Shown: positions 1-10,270 of the stretch, piece after piece
Layout: the number at the start of each line of letters is the position of its first letter
Numbering within the stretch: the stretch's first letter is position 1
Assembly (NCBI RefSeq): GCF_000006405.1
Contig: NW_003200720.1
Span: forward strand, 58,327-88,647
Source: Perkinsus marinus ATCC 50983
Taxonomy: Eukaryota > Perkinsozoa > Perkinsida > Perkinsidae
DNA: 30,321 nt
Reading direction: 5' to 3'
Made by a program: the position numbers and the translations under genes
The notes under the pieces: generated by a model
What the model was told of the DNA's origin: nothing
Seen by the model: the letters and a program-made list of their open reading frames with translations, nothing else
Databases searched by the model: none

Positions 1-64
1 TCCAAGATTCGAACCAGAGACTTTCGGATGCGAAGCAACACCTCTAACCAACGGCACTGAAATA
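1..64 (-). pseudogene. tRNA-like remnant at window edge
   Basis: Read on the minus strand this has a D-loop-like GTTGGTTAGAG, a TTCGCAT anticodon-loop-like stretch (Ala CGC would fit) and a T-loop GGTTCGAATC. The anticodon stem pairs poorly and the 3' acceptor strand lies off the window, so a working tRNA cannot be shown. It may be a real tRNA cut by the window edge or one more of the degenerate tRNA-like modules seen elsewhere here. Confidence 0.3.
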
Positions 65-136
65 ACTCACATGATTTTCGGCCATTCATATTTGAAGCCG
101 AGGCCAGCAGTGATGGCACCGCTGTAGAGTAGGCTA

Positions 137-1100
137 TCATCGGCCTCTAAGAATAATGACCAACTTTTCGCGCGCCACAAAAATGATTATGCTACGGTCG
201 AATATGACTAGATGAGCTTCAAAGTCCTTCCTCTGAGTGACCATTACCATCACTGAGTTGTCATGCCCAAGCGACGACCATTCCCCCGGACCTGACCAGA
301 TTACCAAATCGATGCGCATGCGTGCAAACTCCAGGCACTCAGCGACGTCACCCACACACACGATTTACCCTCTCTAGCCATCATACTCAAGCCATCGATT
401 TGCACCACAATTGTTGACTCAGCCTGGCCTAGCATCTCTACTTTCCTGAAAGCACAAGTCAACCACAAACAGTCGAGTGAGGCCCGAGGGCTTCTTACCT
501 CACGAATTCGTTCACTGCTTCTTCATTTCGGAATTTGAGGCCCCATTCGCTCATGTTGTCGCTCTTGGTGACCACCTGCCATAGTAACAATGCTGATGTC
601 CTCGCCTCACTGATGATGCTACTATCCACTGCACGCACGGGTAGCCATCGTCGGGATCGTCATAACGCTGTACGTTGACCATCTGCTGTGCCTAAGATCG
701 TTGCACACACTTCAATGTTGATCACCACAAACATCTACATTGAAGACTTCTTCCACTCCTTCCTCCTCTTGCGTGACATACATTTTCCTCAAGGCCTCAT
801 CAAAGGTTACGCTGCATAACTAAGGACCCTACAGTGTTGATAACACCAATACAAAGCCTTACCCCATCGGCGAGGCTCGTCCACTCCCCACCATCTAAAA
901 CGAAGAAATCCCCCTTGAGCAAGTCGAGGGCACACTCGGTGACGGCCTGGCGGTTAGAGGGATTCTCAAAACCTGCCATGAAGATACGAGAATGAGGGCA
1001 GTCCGATACTATGGCCACCGGCCGAGTCGTCATCGGAGGACTCCTCCTCAACTTTACTCGCAGTAGGACGACCGAAGAGGTTTTTAACTATTGAGAACAT
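137..1100 (-). CDS. unknown acidic protein, 7 exons, 216 aa
   Basis: Exons on the minus strand: 1100-1019, 972-863, 819-739, 691-623, 575-499, 445-369 and 291-137. All introns are GT-AG (43-77 nt) and the phases agree from ATG to TGA. The N-terminus MFSIVKNLFG is followed by an acidic-serine patch (EEESSDDDS). Later come a segment with GEWTSLADG (about residues 56-64), an acidic stretch with YDDPDDG, and a block with SEWGLKFRNEEAVNEFVRK (about 148-166) that recalls the last strand and helix of a PH-like fold. That resemblance is only an impression. I do not recognise the family. The last exon is the least certain: the true 3' end could lie beyond the window edge. The gene is divergent from the kinase gene and shares a 1.4-kb upstream region with it. 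Confidence 0.65.
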
Positions 1101-2507
1101 CGTTAATTGTAAAGTAGGATACTATAAGAAAAGAGAGTACACTTAGGGGACTGTATAAATATGACAGCACTTTTGCTCAACAGCATGGACATTAACCAGG
1201 CCATCAGTAAGGATGATGTTGAGCGAAGTTTGCACGCATGCACAAAGATCGTGCGTGCAAGTTTTGACTCCTAACCTATAATCTCCACGTTCATTGAAAC
1301 AATTCAGAATCTATTCTAGAATCGATTCTGAGTTTCGAAATCGGTTTATTGTACGACCCCAATATTCTGATCAGTACACACCGGGTATTTGATAAACCTA
1401 TTATAATCGATACCGGAGCTGACTTCGCGAAGACTTATCTCTGAGAGAGAGTTATGAGAGAGCCGATAGTGGGAATGATTTCCTAAGCGATTCTGGAATC
1501 GTTTCTGAGTATGTTCAGAGTGTGCAATCGAAGTCGGATTTTCCCGTCTGGCAAATGGGTAGTCAAGACCGACCACAATACTGTGTCGTAGGGCTGGTTT
1601 GACTTGGAAAGTCAACAGAATTGTCAATTTGACAATGATACTGCACAAAATTTCCCATCAAAGGAAGTTCTCCTCTTATCTCAATGATGATTGCTATACA
1701 AGAATAATCTTCAGCGTGGTGTAGTCTAAGAGGTCGATCAATAAACCGATTTCGAAACTCATAATAGATAAAAATAAATCGCTAATAATCTAATAAATCG
1801 CCTCTCACACGTATAATACTATGCTAGAATCGATTCTGAGTTCCAGAATGGATTCAATGAACATGGGGTAAGGGTGAGTAAACCATTGGAGTTATTTCAG
1901 AATCGTTCATAGACGCGTTCACGAGAGCCCTCGCATGATTCTGGTATAGTCAAATCGGCGCTATCTCGCAACACATGACAGAACGCAGAATCTGTTCAAG
2001 ATCTTGCTTTCTCAACTTCAGAGAGTGTCTCATACTCACACTGTGTGTTCCATAGACCTCTTTTGAGCTTCAAGAGCGCTTCTGGGATTGCATTACACAT
2101 GTTAAGCTTCATTCTGGAAGCGCTCTCATTGCTCAGGAGAGGTGCATTGAACACGCCGACAGTACTTCAGTTATTGCACGCACGCACAGTTTCTACGTAT
2201 GCACAGGGAAAATCTCGCTCGCCCTAAATTAAATCTTCTGGCCGGCCGCGAAAACCATTTGTAGTTACATTACTTTTCTCTGTTTGAGACTACAATTCTG
2301 TCATAGAGGGCAACAATAAAGTAAAGAAGTGGAAGGCGAAGACCATGAGGACTGAAAGTCGGCAGGCTAGGTCTTCGGAACGCGATCGATTGAAATTACC
2401 TCCCATTTCACAACACGGCAAAAGGCTAGCTGCAGTAACGGACACTCTAGTAGGAATACCTCACAGTCGCTCCTCCTCAGAGGTCGGGTCCAGTGGGCCG
2501 CATCTCA
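1101..2507. promoter_or_regulatory. divergent intergenic region of two genes
   Basis: About 1.4 kb separates the start codons of the minus-strand unknown gene (1100) and the kinase gene (2508). No coding exon with convincing splice sites was seen. It holds the fold-back repeat below and several AGAATCG-type words: the palindrome AGAATCGATTCT near 1317 and 1826, and variants near 1488, 1908 and 1987. Whether these are regulator sites or parts of the repeat is not known. An FseI-type palindrome GGCCGGCC is at about 2240. Confidence 0.3.
1287..1867. repeat. fold-back (inverted-repeat) element
   Basis: The left arm (1289-1351) reappears inverted on the right in two pieces. The outer part, with GTTCATTGAA and AGAATCGATTCTAG, is at 1824-1867. 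The inner part, GAGTTTCGAAATCGGTTTATTG, matches 1739-1760 perfectly in inverse. About 65 bp is inserted between the two pieces on the right. The layout fits a non-autonomous fold-back or MITE-like element of about 580 bp with no protein of its own. Confidence 0.5.
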
Positions 2508-5500
2508 ATGGGAGCTCCCTCTGCCGAAGGGATGGAAGCCATACACGCGACATACAGGAAAATCGGCACGCTCGGTCACGGCTCGTTTGGGAAGGTCTAT
2601 CTAGTGCTCCACGCACCCTCTAAGGAGCTCAGGGTGAGTCCGCCGGTTATGAAGAGTACAGAGGCATATGTGTGGTGAGGTACTCAAGCAAATGGATGTT
2701 GATGGAAGCAAAATATCCGATGATAAAGACCCACGAAAGGAGGCGCTCAGGGTGAGAGAGGATGTCGGGTGGCGGGATCGAACCAGCGGTCTAACGCTGT
2801 TGTCTCAGGAAGCTTGGGTGTTGAAGAAGATGAATCATCCCTTCATTGTAAAAATGACCTTCGCTCCGCTTACCCACTCTATGCATGCATCGACCTTAGA
2901 TATCCTACCACGATGTCTTCGTAACACCCCGACAGAAAATGTGTATAGTTATGAGCTACGCAGATTGTGGTGATTTGCACACGTAAGGAGAGCTCACTGT
3001 GGCAGCTTCCTACGACCACTCGGTCAGTTTTTTAAAGCGCCGTAGAGGCCTATTGGCAGAAGAGGAGGTCCTCAGGATGTTCACTCAGCTCTGCCTAGCG
3101 CTCGATCATGTCCATCAACAACGAGTCATTCACAGGTAAGGGCGGCGTCGCGGTTTTAAAGCAGCGATCCATGCTTGTCAGAGACCTCAAGTCACAGAAC
3201 GTATTCCTGCATGGCATTCATCGGACGGTCAAACTGGGAGACTTTGGAATTAGCCGCGTATTAGAGCAAACACGAGATCTCGCACATACCATGGTTGGTG
3301 GTTCCCATCGCTAACGGTCGTCGCAGCGTTGTGCTCCTTGTGATCAGGTCGGGACGCCCTATTATCTCAGCCCAGAGATCATCATGGAACAGCCCTACGG
3401 CTTCAAGTCTGACATTTGGTCGATGGGTGAGTCTAGTCAGTATAACAATGACGATAAATTGCCATCGATGCATCTCGTTCTGATGAACTTACGCAGTGTA
3501 GGGGGAAAATATGCGCATGGCCGCCAACTAAATGTGTCAGTGACAATATAAAACTTTAAAGGGAAATATTTGTTTCTGAACACTTCTACCCGAATTAGTA
3601 TATGAACTCCTATATCCAGCGAGGAAACTTCCTCATTGAAATCAGCCTCATAACCCTGGATGTTTGCTCGCGGGAAAACAGCTCAGGTGTGATCCTATAC
3701 GAGATGCTCACTCTGAGACATCCCTTCGATGGGAGGAACATACAGCATCTGGCCATGAGAATCCTCAACCTTAAGTTCGACGATCCCGATAAGACGAAAT
3801 ACTCCGCCGAATCGGTACGATGGCAGTAGCGGCCTCACGCGCTGAATAGCATGGGTTCTATTGGCAGTGCGAAATGGTGAGGATGTTACTGACTCGTGAA
3901 TCCGAGAAACGCCCAAGTTGCGATGATATTTTGAATACTCAGCTCCTGCGAGGATATGTTCTACGGGTAAGTCCACGAGGAGAGGATGCGGTGTGTTAAG
4001 GGTCAGCATCAGGAACTCGACAAATGCAAGGAATTGGACTATAAACTACGCGACTCCGAAGGTGAGTGGACGGCAGGTCCGACTGTGTCCATTCGTATCG
4101 GGATCATACTACTACGTTTTCTGTCTATTTGTCAGTTGAAGTGCGGTCGAATAAGAATGTGAAGTTGCCGGCTCTACAGAACCGTCCGACTGGATTTGTG
4201 GCACGAATACGAGGCCTGACTAAGTGAGACTTCCTTTCACACGGCTAGGGTTTCAAGGAGAGTTCCCCACCATATCTCAGCGCTGCGCGGCAATCACTGA
4301 GTCGGCCCTTCCAACGTCGCAATGCGCGAGCGCTCTCGCCGATGCCGGAAGAAGAAACGCGGTGAGTCAAAGGCGGCCTCATACTATGCGGTGTGGGAGC
4401 ATATGCACATAGTCAACTGCATGTGTTGGTGACAATATGAAAAAATGAAGTGAGACTCTTGAGATTCTTATTGGTTTCTGAACGCTTCTACCCTAAGTCG
4501 TATATGAACTCCTACGACTAGTGAGAGGGCTTCTCAGCTCAGCTGAGGAAAGCGAACATGTGTCCATCTAACACTGATCTTATGTTGGTCACTTCCATCT
4601 GTTTCCATCACGCGCTGGTAGATACTATGAGAAGAGGCACCACAAGTTACCGCCTATCTTGCCGTCACCAGTCACCAATCCTCATGAAGATCAGGCATGC
4701 AGGATGGAATTTCAGGGCGCCGCGACAATCTTCTTCTTTGTTCAGGTTTTGATTGGATCCGTGAACGAGCCTGTGGCAGTGGACGACTCCCGAGAACAGT
4801 TGAGGAGCTGTAGGAGCATGAGAACTGATGCTCCTGTGATTGAGGAGAAGCCCCGACCCGTCGAACGGGTAAGGCAATTCTTATAATTAGAGTGTCACTG
4901 CAAGTTTCAGGTGTGTTTGCCTCCGATTAAGATGGGGAGCTCAGCGGATGGTTTGAAAAACCGGTCGATAGTCATCCAAAAGCCAAAGCCAAAAGCCGAG
5001 ATGCTGAGAGTAGAAGCTGAGCGCCGCGCCAATAGTGACGACGAGTGAGCCATGCTGTGGGAGGTATGTCATGTTGGGATTGATCAGCAGATATCCGTCG
5101 GACTTTGAAGAAGATGAGGAGAGTCCGCCACTCAAGGTAGATAAGCATGACTCTCGGGTCCGTGATGGTGGAGGGAAGAGGGAGGAGAAGAACACGTCAG
5201 CTCATCCCAGAAAAAGTAATGGCTGAAAAGCCACTTGCCAGGATTGAACTGACGACCTTCTGCTTACGAAGCAGACGCTCTACCACTAAGCTAAAGTGGC
5301 TAATATTCGTTAAGCACTCGGGGCATGACACATGTTCTCCACGGCTTTTCCAGCAAGGATCGTTCCTTCAGATCCGAGTGTATTGACTGGTCGTCGCGCG
5401 TCCAACTCGCCACCGAAACGTCGGGGACATGTCCGTGAGTACAGTGACCTCGAATGTTCAGTAATTGCCTTTGTTAGCGACTTCGTCGCAGCGTGCACGG

Positions 5501-5974
5501 CGACGTCGATCCACAAGGACGGTTGGGAAGAATCTTTTGCATCTCCCAGAGAAGTTCCTCAGTGGCGGACTCGAGCTCGTCGACCATTCCGAATGTGTGA
5601 AAACAATACTACTGAAGAAACTCAAGGGAAAGCAACGATTGTTGGGAAAGATGTAACGGATGAAACACTAGCCAGGAAAGTTCAAAATTTCTCTCCAGGT
5701 TAGAGTTGGCGCGGACAACAGACTATGAACGATTCAATTTGACAGCTAGAGGTGACAGAGTGAAAGCACCTAACATCTCACTCGAAATGTAGGCATGCTT
5801 ATCGGCGCATTCAAGGATCCAGCTCTGCACGACCCGGAGGAGCAGACTCGCATTATTCATCTCAGCACAGTAAGCTCTCACGGTGACACAGGCACGATTC
5901 TTTGGTTTCAGGTTGCGGTCATATTGGAAAACGTGAGAGATCGGACTATGTCGTCCACTGTTGTTGCTGGTTGA
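2508..5974 (+). CDS. NEK-family Ser/Thr protein kinase, 18 exons, 687 aa
   Basis: Proposed exons: 2508-2633, 2680-2751, 2809-2847, 2900-2982, 3028-3135, 3182-3293, 3348-3426, 3687-3814, 3868-3966, 4007-4061, 4136-4223, 4281-4361, 4622-4868, 4911-5044, 5088-5215, 5354-5698, 5793-5869, 5912-5974. All phases agree and introns are GT-AG. The kinase domain spans about residues 16-275: glycine loop GHGSFG (24-29), lysine in VLKQM (45), helix-C Glu67, HRDLKSQN (142-149), DFG (163-165), GTPYYLSPE (182-190), SDIWSMG and KRPS. The YYLSPE motif and HRDLKSQN loop are typical of NIMA-related kinases, which act in mitosis, centrosomes and cilia. All catalytic residues are present. The tail of over 400 residues is low-complexity, charged and unrecognised. 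Exons to 4223 are the safest; exons after 5044 depend on reading the TGA at 5046 as part of a splice donor (GA|GTGAGC). If that is wrong, the protein ends there at about 483 aa. Confidence 0.85.
2764..2806 (-). pseudogene. tRNA 3'-half-like module in kinase intron 2
   Basis: The 57-nt intron 2752-2808 is almost wholly made of this. On the minus strand it reads as a 3' tRNA part, with T-loop GGTTCGATCCC followed by GCCACC. No D-arm or full acceptor stem is present. It lies opposite to the direction of the host gene. Confidence 0.4.
3427..3686. repeat. 260-nt kinase intron with dispersed repeat
   Basis: This intron of the kinase carries a copy of the dispersed family whose core is near 3525-3549 (CAACTAAATGTGTCAGTGAC). 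The similarity continues through TTTCTGAACACTTCTACCC and TATATGAACTCCTA. It matches intron 4362-4621 of the same gene over about 130 bp. Confidence 0.6.
4362..4621. repeat. second 260-nt kinase intron with the same repeat
   Basis: Core at 4414-4438 (ATGTGTTGGTGACAATATGA), followed by GGTTTCTGAACGCTTCTACCC and TATATGAACTCCTAC, as in intron 3427-3686. Both introns are exactly 260 nt in my model, although their flanks outside the shared part differ. Confidence 0.6.
5229..5300 (-). tRNA. tRNA-Thr (CGU anticodon)
   Basis: This is a complete 72-nt cloverleaf on the minus strand. The acceptor stem GCCACTT/AAGTGGC pairs perfectly. The D-arm contains AGCTTAGTGGTAGAGC, the anticodon stem TCTGC/GCAGA closes the loop TTCGTAA (anticodon CGT, Thr ACG codons), and the T-arm loop is TTCAATC. 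Short T-runs follow the 3' end. It lies antisense inside kinase intron 5216-5353, so transcription by pol III would oppose the kinase transcript. Confidence 0.93.
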
Positions 5975-6028
5975 GTCTCCTGTGTGAGACTGATAATGCA
6001 GTTAGCATGTTCACTAACCACATGCTTG
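5772..6028 (+). repeat. direct repeat copy 1 (kinase 3' end)
   Basis: This block covers the last two kinase exons and their 3' flank. It is repeated in the same orientation at 10648-10830 with about 90% identity by eye. Shared text runs from ATCTCACTC through GATCCAGCTCTGCA, GACCCGGAGGAGCAGACTCG and the CACTGTTGTTGCTGG region to ACTAACCACATG. Copy 1 has about 90 extra bases (intron 5870-5911 and the start of the last exon) that copy 2 lacks. Confidence 0.8.
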
Positions 6029-7523
6029 CCACGAACGATTGTTTGTTCAGCATTCCGGACTTGAGTTCGAGTAGTTACTTTCAAGTACAGCGGCGATTCG
6101 CGCTGGCGAAGGGCGTCGGTGCCAAAGTGCAAAGCAAATGAGCTAGGGATCATCACATAAACAATTAACTGAAGTGAATAACGAGTCTCGCTACCTTCCC
6201 TATAGAGCTCAAGAACTCGCGCTTCGAACACGCTAGAGGTAGTCACTTGCGATAGAGATAATTTTCACATGCTGCCGAATAACCGCTGCGAGGTTATTGG
6301 ACAATGGCAGGGCTCGGACCATCTCAAAACTATATGTAGCATAGGCGCCGCACGCAACTTCCTTGAGGCTTCGGGATGAGAGGAATCCATACTGAATTCA
6401 CTACTGCGCAGCGGCTACAAGAGTGCCAGATCGAGTCTCCATCTCAGCCACAGGAGTTGGAGGTGACCTCAGTGCATGTTTATGTCTCCATTCGAAGCAC
6501 CGAATTTTCGCACTCCAAGGACCAGATTCACGGTGAATCATTCAGACGGGCCTAGGGTTGCAGTGAAAACTGCTTAACCGTGGGGGCATTGGGCCTTCTG
6601 CTACTTCTGGATGAAGTGAGTCGCCTTCGAGAAATTTTATCGGATACCCTACTCGAATCGCGAGCTTCAACTATGATTCACTGCCCATCTACTACCAACT
6701 CACACGTCATTTTCCACATTGCAAACGCGGTCAGTATGACACTTGAGCCATATATTGAACGAACGCCATCTGCAACATTCTAAGGTGGAGTCTTGGAATC
6801 TCCAACATCATGCTGGCAACATGAGATACATGCTCTAGGACCTAGAGTCTAGGTAAATGAAGCATGTGCGACGAAACATACCAGTTCGATACAAACACCA
6901 AAAATTCCTCACACCAGAGCGGGGATCACGAATATACCATGGAACACATCATGCCTATGCATTACTGTACCACTCATAGGCGAAGATGTCGGAACTCGAT
7001 TCATCGAACCAATCTTACTATTCCCAGGGAAACTGCTCTGAGTCGGAGCCTCTGACGATACTTTTGTGCGCGCCACACGCTGCGTGTGACACGCCGCATC
7101 AACACATGAATTCGAACATTCTAAGACCAATCTCTTCAGCTGATTCCCACGGCTCGTTTGAATTTAGCTATTCCATATTCAGCCCTTTTACTTTAGGCAG
7201 GTCGCACCTGCGTAAGTTGTCTACAGGCATATGCGCGGCGTGCATATGCGGGGGGATATGCAATCGCGGGGGGATATGTGGTTAGCTATGCACATACGTG
7301 CAATCGCGCACAATGAGTAGAAGTAGTAACGCTGGCTCCAGAAGTCGCCACAATATCTCAAAATCATGCTGTTAGTGCTGGAGGCACTGTGCTGTTATTC
7401 AATCTGTTGTCGTTTATAGCAATGTAACGAGCTCTAGGCGCCCCTGGAGTCTAGTCTGACAGAGGTCGGCTCTTAGGTGGGTAATGGATCGGCAAACTGT
7501 CGCAGTCGACCTTTTCGTTGGAA
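5975..7523. other. intergenic stretch, no convincing gene
   Basis: Several short open frames occur on both strands, but none has start, splice and phase support. It holds the end of the direct repeat (to 6028) and, at 7229-7310, a short G-rich area where GGGGGGATATG occurs twice among CATATGC and GTGCAATCGCG words. Promoter elements of the following secreted-protein gene must lie here, but I see none I can name. Confidence 0.4.
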
Positions 7524-9302
7524 ATGCGAGTTCTACTGATTCTGATAGTCGTCATTGGGAGCTGCTTCTGCGATTCAAATGGACGGGTTTCTTCGCCGCG
7601 CACTACAACTATCACGACTACGAGAACTACAACTGCGAAATCTACATCTACGAGGGCTACTACTACCACTACTACTACCACTACTACTACTACTACTACT
7701 ACCACCACTACCACTACCACTACCACCACTACTACTACTCCTCCTGCTCCGCCAACTGTGCTTAATGCTACCAACGTCCGTATTCAATCCAAGACGGTTT
7801 TTTACTGCAACAAAGCATTCAGGACTCCACATGGTGGTAAGACAAGCTGTGGACGATCGCAGGCCATGGAGACCTTTGACATGGTATTGCCGCTGATGGA
7901 CGATGGTTCTTTGACCATCCTTGAGGACATTTACGTTGTTAAGGATGGACAGGTATCTGTCGTGTCTTGGCCAAGTCGACCCTATCAGTATATTGTTTAC
8001 TTCACGACTCCCACTGAGAGGAGAATCCTGCAGATTTACGGTCACGGGTCCTACGTCATCGAGGATGAGCCAGTGAAGTCCATCCAAACATTTGGTGAGC
8101 ACAGAAATCTGAGAGATGACGGCTGGGAATATAAAGGTATTGTTATGGAGAATGCTGTGAAGCAGACTCTCTGGGTCTCTACTGGTGGTCTACCCACGGG
8201 TGGTGGCGGAGAGCAGGAGTTCGATCTACTTGGAGCCGCTGAAGTGGCGCCCAATAAATGGAAGTTGTATCTGGATGAGACCAACACGACTTTGAACAGC
8301 ATCGAAGGGGTTGGTGGTTCCGATGATACCGTCTTACAGCGGACGACTATTACCTTTTGGGCTGATCTGGCTGAGGAGATGACGGTGGTGCAGGCTATGA
8401 GGGCTGTGTATGACGATTATGATGTGAAATTTCAAAGCTCTGGCCCGGGCGACCCTGAAAAAGTCCCTCCTATCCATCCCCATTTGGCCGTGACTCACGT
8501 CATCTCTGAGGACTCTCGACAATTTTTCGAGCGGAAAACACCGACCGATTGTAAGTCTGAAGCCGCTGAGAAGAGATCGCCGCGGCCCATTGCTTGCTAT
8601 ACGATACCCCCAGGGAGTAGCTCTTACGCCTTCTTCCAACCTGGATCTGGGAGACGCCTTTCCGTGGTTAATGAGTTCGAGTATCCTACCGGGTGTCGAA
8701 CTAATAGCGCACAATTGCAAAAGCCAAATGTGTGTCTAGCCATTTACGTGGGTAGGCAGCCTGACACAATCAATATTTTCGTCGATATGCTCATGCAAGA
8801 TCTAAAGTCACCCTGGTCAGCTGGTACCGTACGTCTCCATGTACTCCTGTCGGAGCCTGAAAGAAGCCTCGAAACCACATACCTTACAGGGACGGGTTGT
8901 GCAACGTTCTGGCAGGTGACAACGGCCGAGGGGGTCGGCTTGGCTCTGAATGTCTGTTTCGAGGACGCGGGAAGTACAGCTAAAACCACTCTGACGGCTC
9001 ATCAGTTGGGGGGTGCTGGTAAGAACTTAACAGTCGAGGGCTCAACTGAAGCCATCGCGAAGCCTGGTGCTAGAGCGCGCATCTCAGCTGGTGGCCGAAT
9101 TGTCGCCGCCGGTGAGGATGAGTTCACCGATGCCACAATCTCTTTCGATATTAATGCATCTGACCGGAATGTGAAGATGGATCTTTGGTCATTCATGGCC
9201 GGAGCTGATTTTGAAGTTGGTAGGAAGATACTTAATTGGCGATTGGTATACCACTGGCGACTGGAGCAGTGGGCAGCTAGAACTATCCACACTATGCTTT
9301 GA
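7524..9302 (+). CDS. secreted Thr-rich protein, single open frame, 592 aa
   Basis: The start is taken at the ATG of MRVLLILIVVIGSCFC, which gives a textbook signal peptide cleaved near residue 16-18. Residues about 25-75 are almost all threonine with a few Ser, Arg and Pro (ACT/ACC codons), a mucin-like O-glycosylation stalk. The remaining 500 or so residues form a globular part with about eight scattered cysteines, likely disulphides, and N-glycosylation sequons (NAT, NTT, NLT, NAS). No transmembrane span follows the signal peptide. I do not recognise the family. The gene has no intron for 1.7 kb while its neighbours have an intron every 100 bp. The 3' end is uncertain: a 50-nt GT-AG intron could begin near 9220 (GTAGGAAG) and end in GAGCAG, giving a slightly shorter C-terminus. 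A cell-surface or secreted host-interaction role is only a guess. Confidence 0.85.
   Translation: MRVLLILIVVIGSCFCDSNGRVSSPRTTTITTTRTTTAKSTSTRATTTTTTTTTTTTTTTTTTTTTTTTTTTPPAPPTVLNATNVRIQSKTVFYCNKAFRTPHGGKTSCGRSQAMETFDMVLPLMDDGSLTILEDIYVVKDGQVSVVSWPSRPYQYIVYFTTPTERRILQIYGHGSYVIEDEPVKSIQTFGEHRNLRDDGWEYKGIVMENAVKQTLWVSTGGLPTGGGGEQEFDLLGAAEVAPNKWKLYLDETNTTLNSIEGVGGSDDTVLQRTTITFWADLAEEMTVVQAMRAVYDDYDVKFQSSGPGDPEKVPPIHPHLAVTHVISEDSRQFFERKTPTDCKSEAAEKRSPRPIACYTIPPGSSSYAFFQPGSGRRLSVVNEFEYPTGCRTNSAQLQKPNVCLAIYVGRQPDTINIFVDMLMQDLKSPWSAGTVRLHVLLSEPERSLETTYLTGTGCATFWQVTTAEGVGLALNVCFEDAGSTAKTTLTAHQLGGAGKNLTVEGSTEAIAKPGARARISAGGRIVAAGEDEFTDATISFDINASDRNVKMDLWSFMAGADFEVGRKILNWRLVYHWRLEQWAARTIHTML
7655..7742 (+). 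repeat. ACT/ACC trinucleotide microsatellite (coding)
   Basis: A run of (ACT/ACC)n encodes the polythreonine stalk of the secreted protein. The other frames give poly-Tyr/His and poly-Leu, and the reverse strand gives poly-Val, poly-Ser/Gly and similar, which explains spurious open frames here. Such a tract is expected to vary in length between alleles. Confidence 0.9.
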
Positions 9303-9572
9303 CCGTGTAAGTTATTTCTGCATTGTCCATGGTGCTGATATCACGTTACTGTATCACTGCAGTCTCGCTGAGGTGCTTTTTCGGCTTTGTAGACATTGTT
9401 ATTGCTATGGATATGCGATCGTTGTCGTTTATTATACGACGCATGATCAACCATTTTAATGGGTTTTTTGATATCACAGATCGCGATATCACATGGATGA
9501 AACGTCCTCCAGCGTCTCGCTTTGTGCCGTCAATGAACAGTGGGAAGCACGGAACAAAGTGAATCGCCTGTA

Positions 9573-9621
9573 ATCCTTTCCCGAATAACCTGTGACCCGT
9601 ACGCCACGGTCGGGAAAGGAT
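9573..9621. repeat. hairpin, 12-bp perfect arms
   Basis: ATCCTTTCCCGA at 9573-9584 pairs perfectly with TCGGGAAAGGAT at 9610-9621 across a 25-nt loop. It lies about 270 bp past the secreted-protein stop codon, so it could form in the 3' UTR of that transcript. Confidence 0.6.
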
Positions 9622-10197
9622 CAGACGTTAGCTCTGACCAACCCCGAAACCCGCGGCCCGTACGCCGTAGATTGGGTGAGTAGCACCAGATCCACGATGT
9701 TATTAGAGGTCGACTGATTAGAAACATCAGCAAGCAGTATGGGAATATATTTTTGGTTTCCTCAACTGAGCTCGTAGGTTTCCTCACTATTTTATGAAAA
9801 ATCACACGATTTTGGGTATAAGTATTAAAAAATCAACGATAATTTCGCAAAATTTCCTCAAAATTTCCATATTGCTAGCAACACATGTAGTTTACCATGT
9901 GCATGTATTCCCGCACTGTCAGCAAGCCGGAAAACGAATTATCTCCCTTTCCACTCAACTCTGTTCCGTATCCATCAGTCTGTCCACCCGTGTCGACTTT
10001 GCAGTAATCATCGCAATCTATTTGTCAACAGGTGCACTTCTTTACAACATTCCCGATAACATCAGGCTAATTTTACGCCGATCACACTGTTGTTAATCGA
10101 GCAACCGAGGCACGGATGTGAATAGATCCGTTCCAGTAAGAGGGACGTGAACTCAACCAAAGATGAAGTCCAACATGTCGACTGATCCTACTGAGTT

Positions 10198-10270
10198 TCA
10201 GCAACTAAAATTGAATTTTAGTTGCTGATGGGATCTCGGAGAATTTTAAAAATTCTCCAAGATCCCATCA
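10198..10270. repeat. two abutting palindromes
   Basis: TCAGCAACTAAAATT at 10198-10212 is mirrored perfectly at 10214-10228 across a single base. Immediately next, sharing TGA, 10226-10270 forms a second palindrome of about 21-bp arms (TGATGGGATCT, then GGAGAATTTT, and their inverse) with one mismatch. These are the strongest cruciforms in the window. Confidence 0.8.

Noticed and set aside
1346-1648. 100-codon minus-strand open frame
   Set aside because: It lies inside the fold-back element, has no splice or start context, and its composition does not look like protein.
5046-5048. TGA as the kinase stop codon
   Set aside because: Reading GA|GTGAGC as a donor gives four further exons in consistent phase, so the stop is treated as intronic; kept as the stated alternative.
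7451-8102. Long poly-Val, poly-Ser/Gly, poly-Leu and poly-Tyr/His open frames around the Thr tract
   Set aside because: They are other-frame readings of the ACT/ACC microsatellite that encodes the Thr stalk of the secreted protein.
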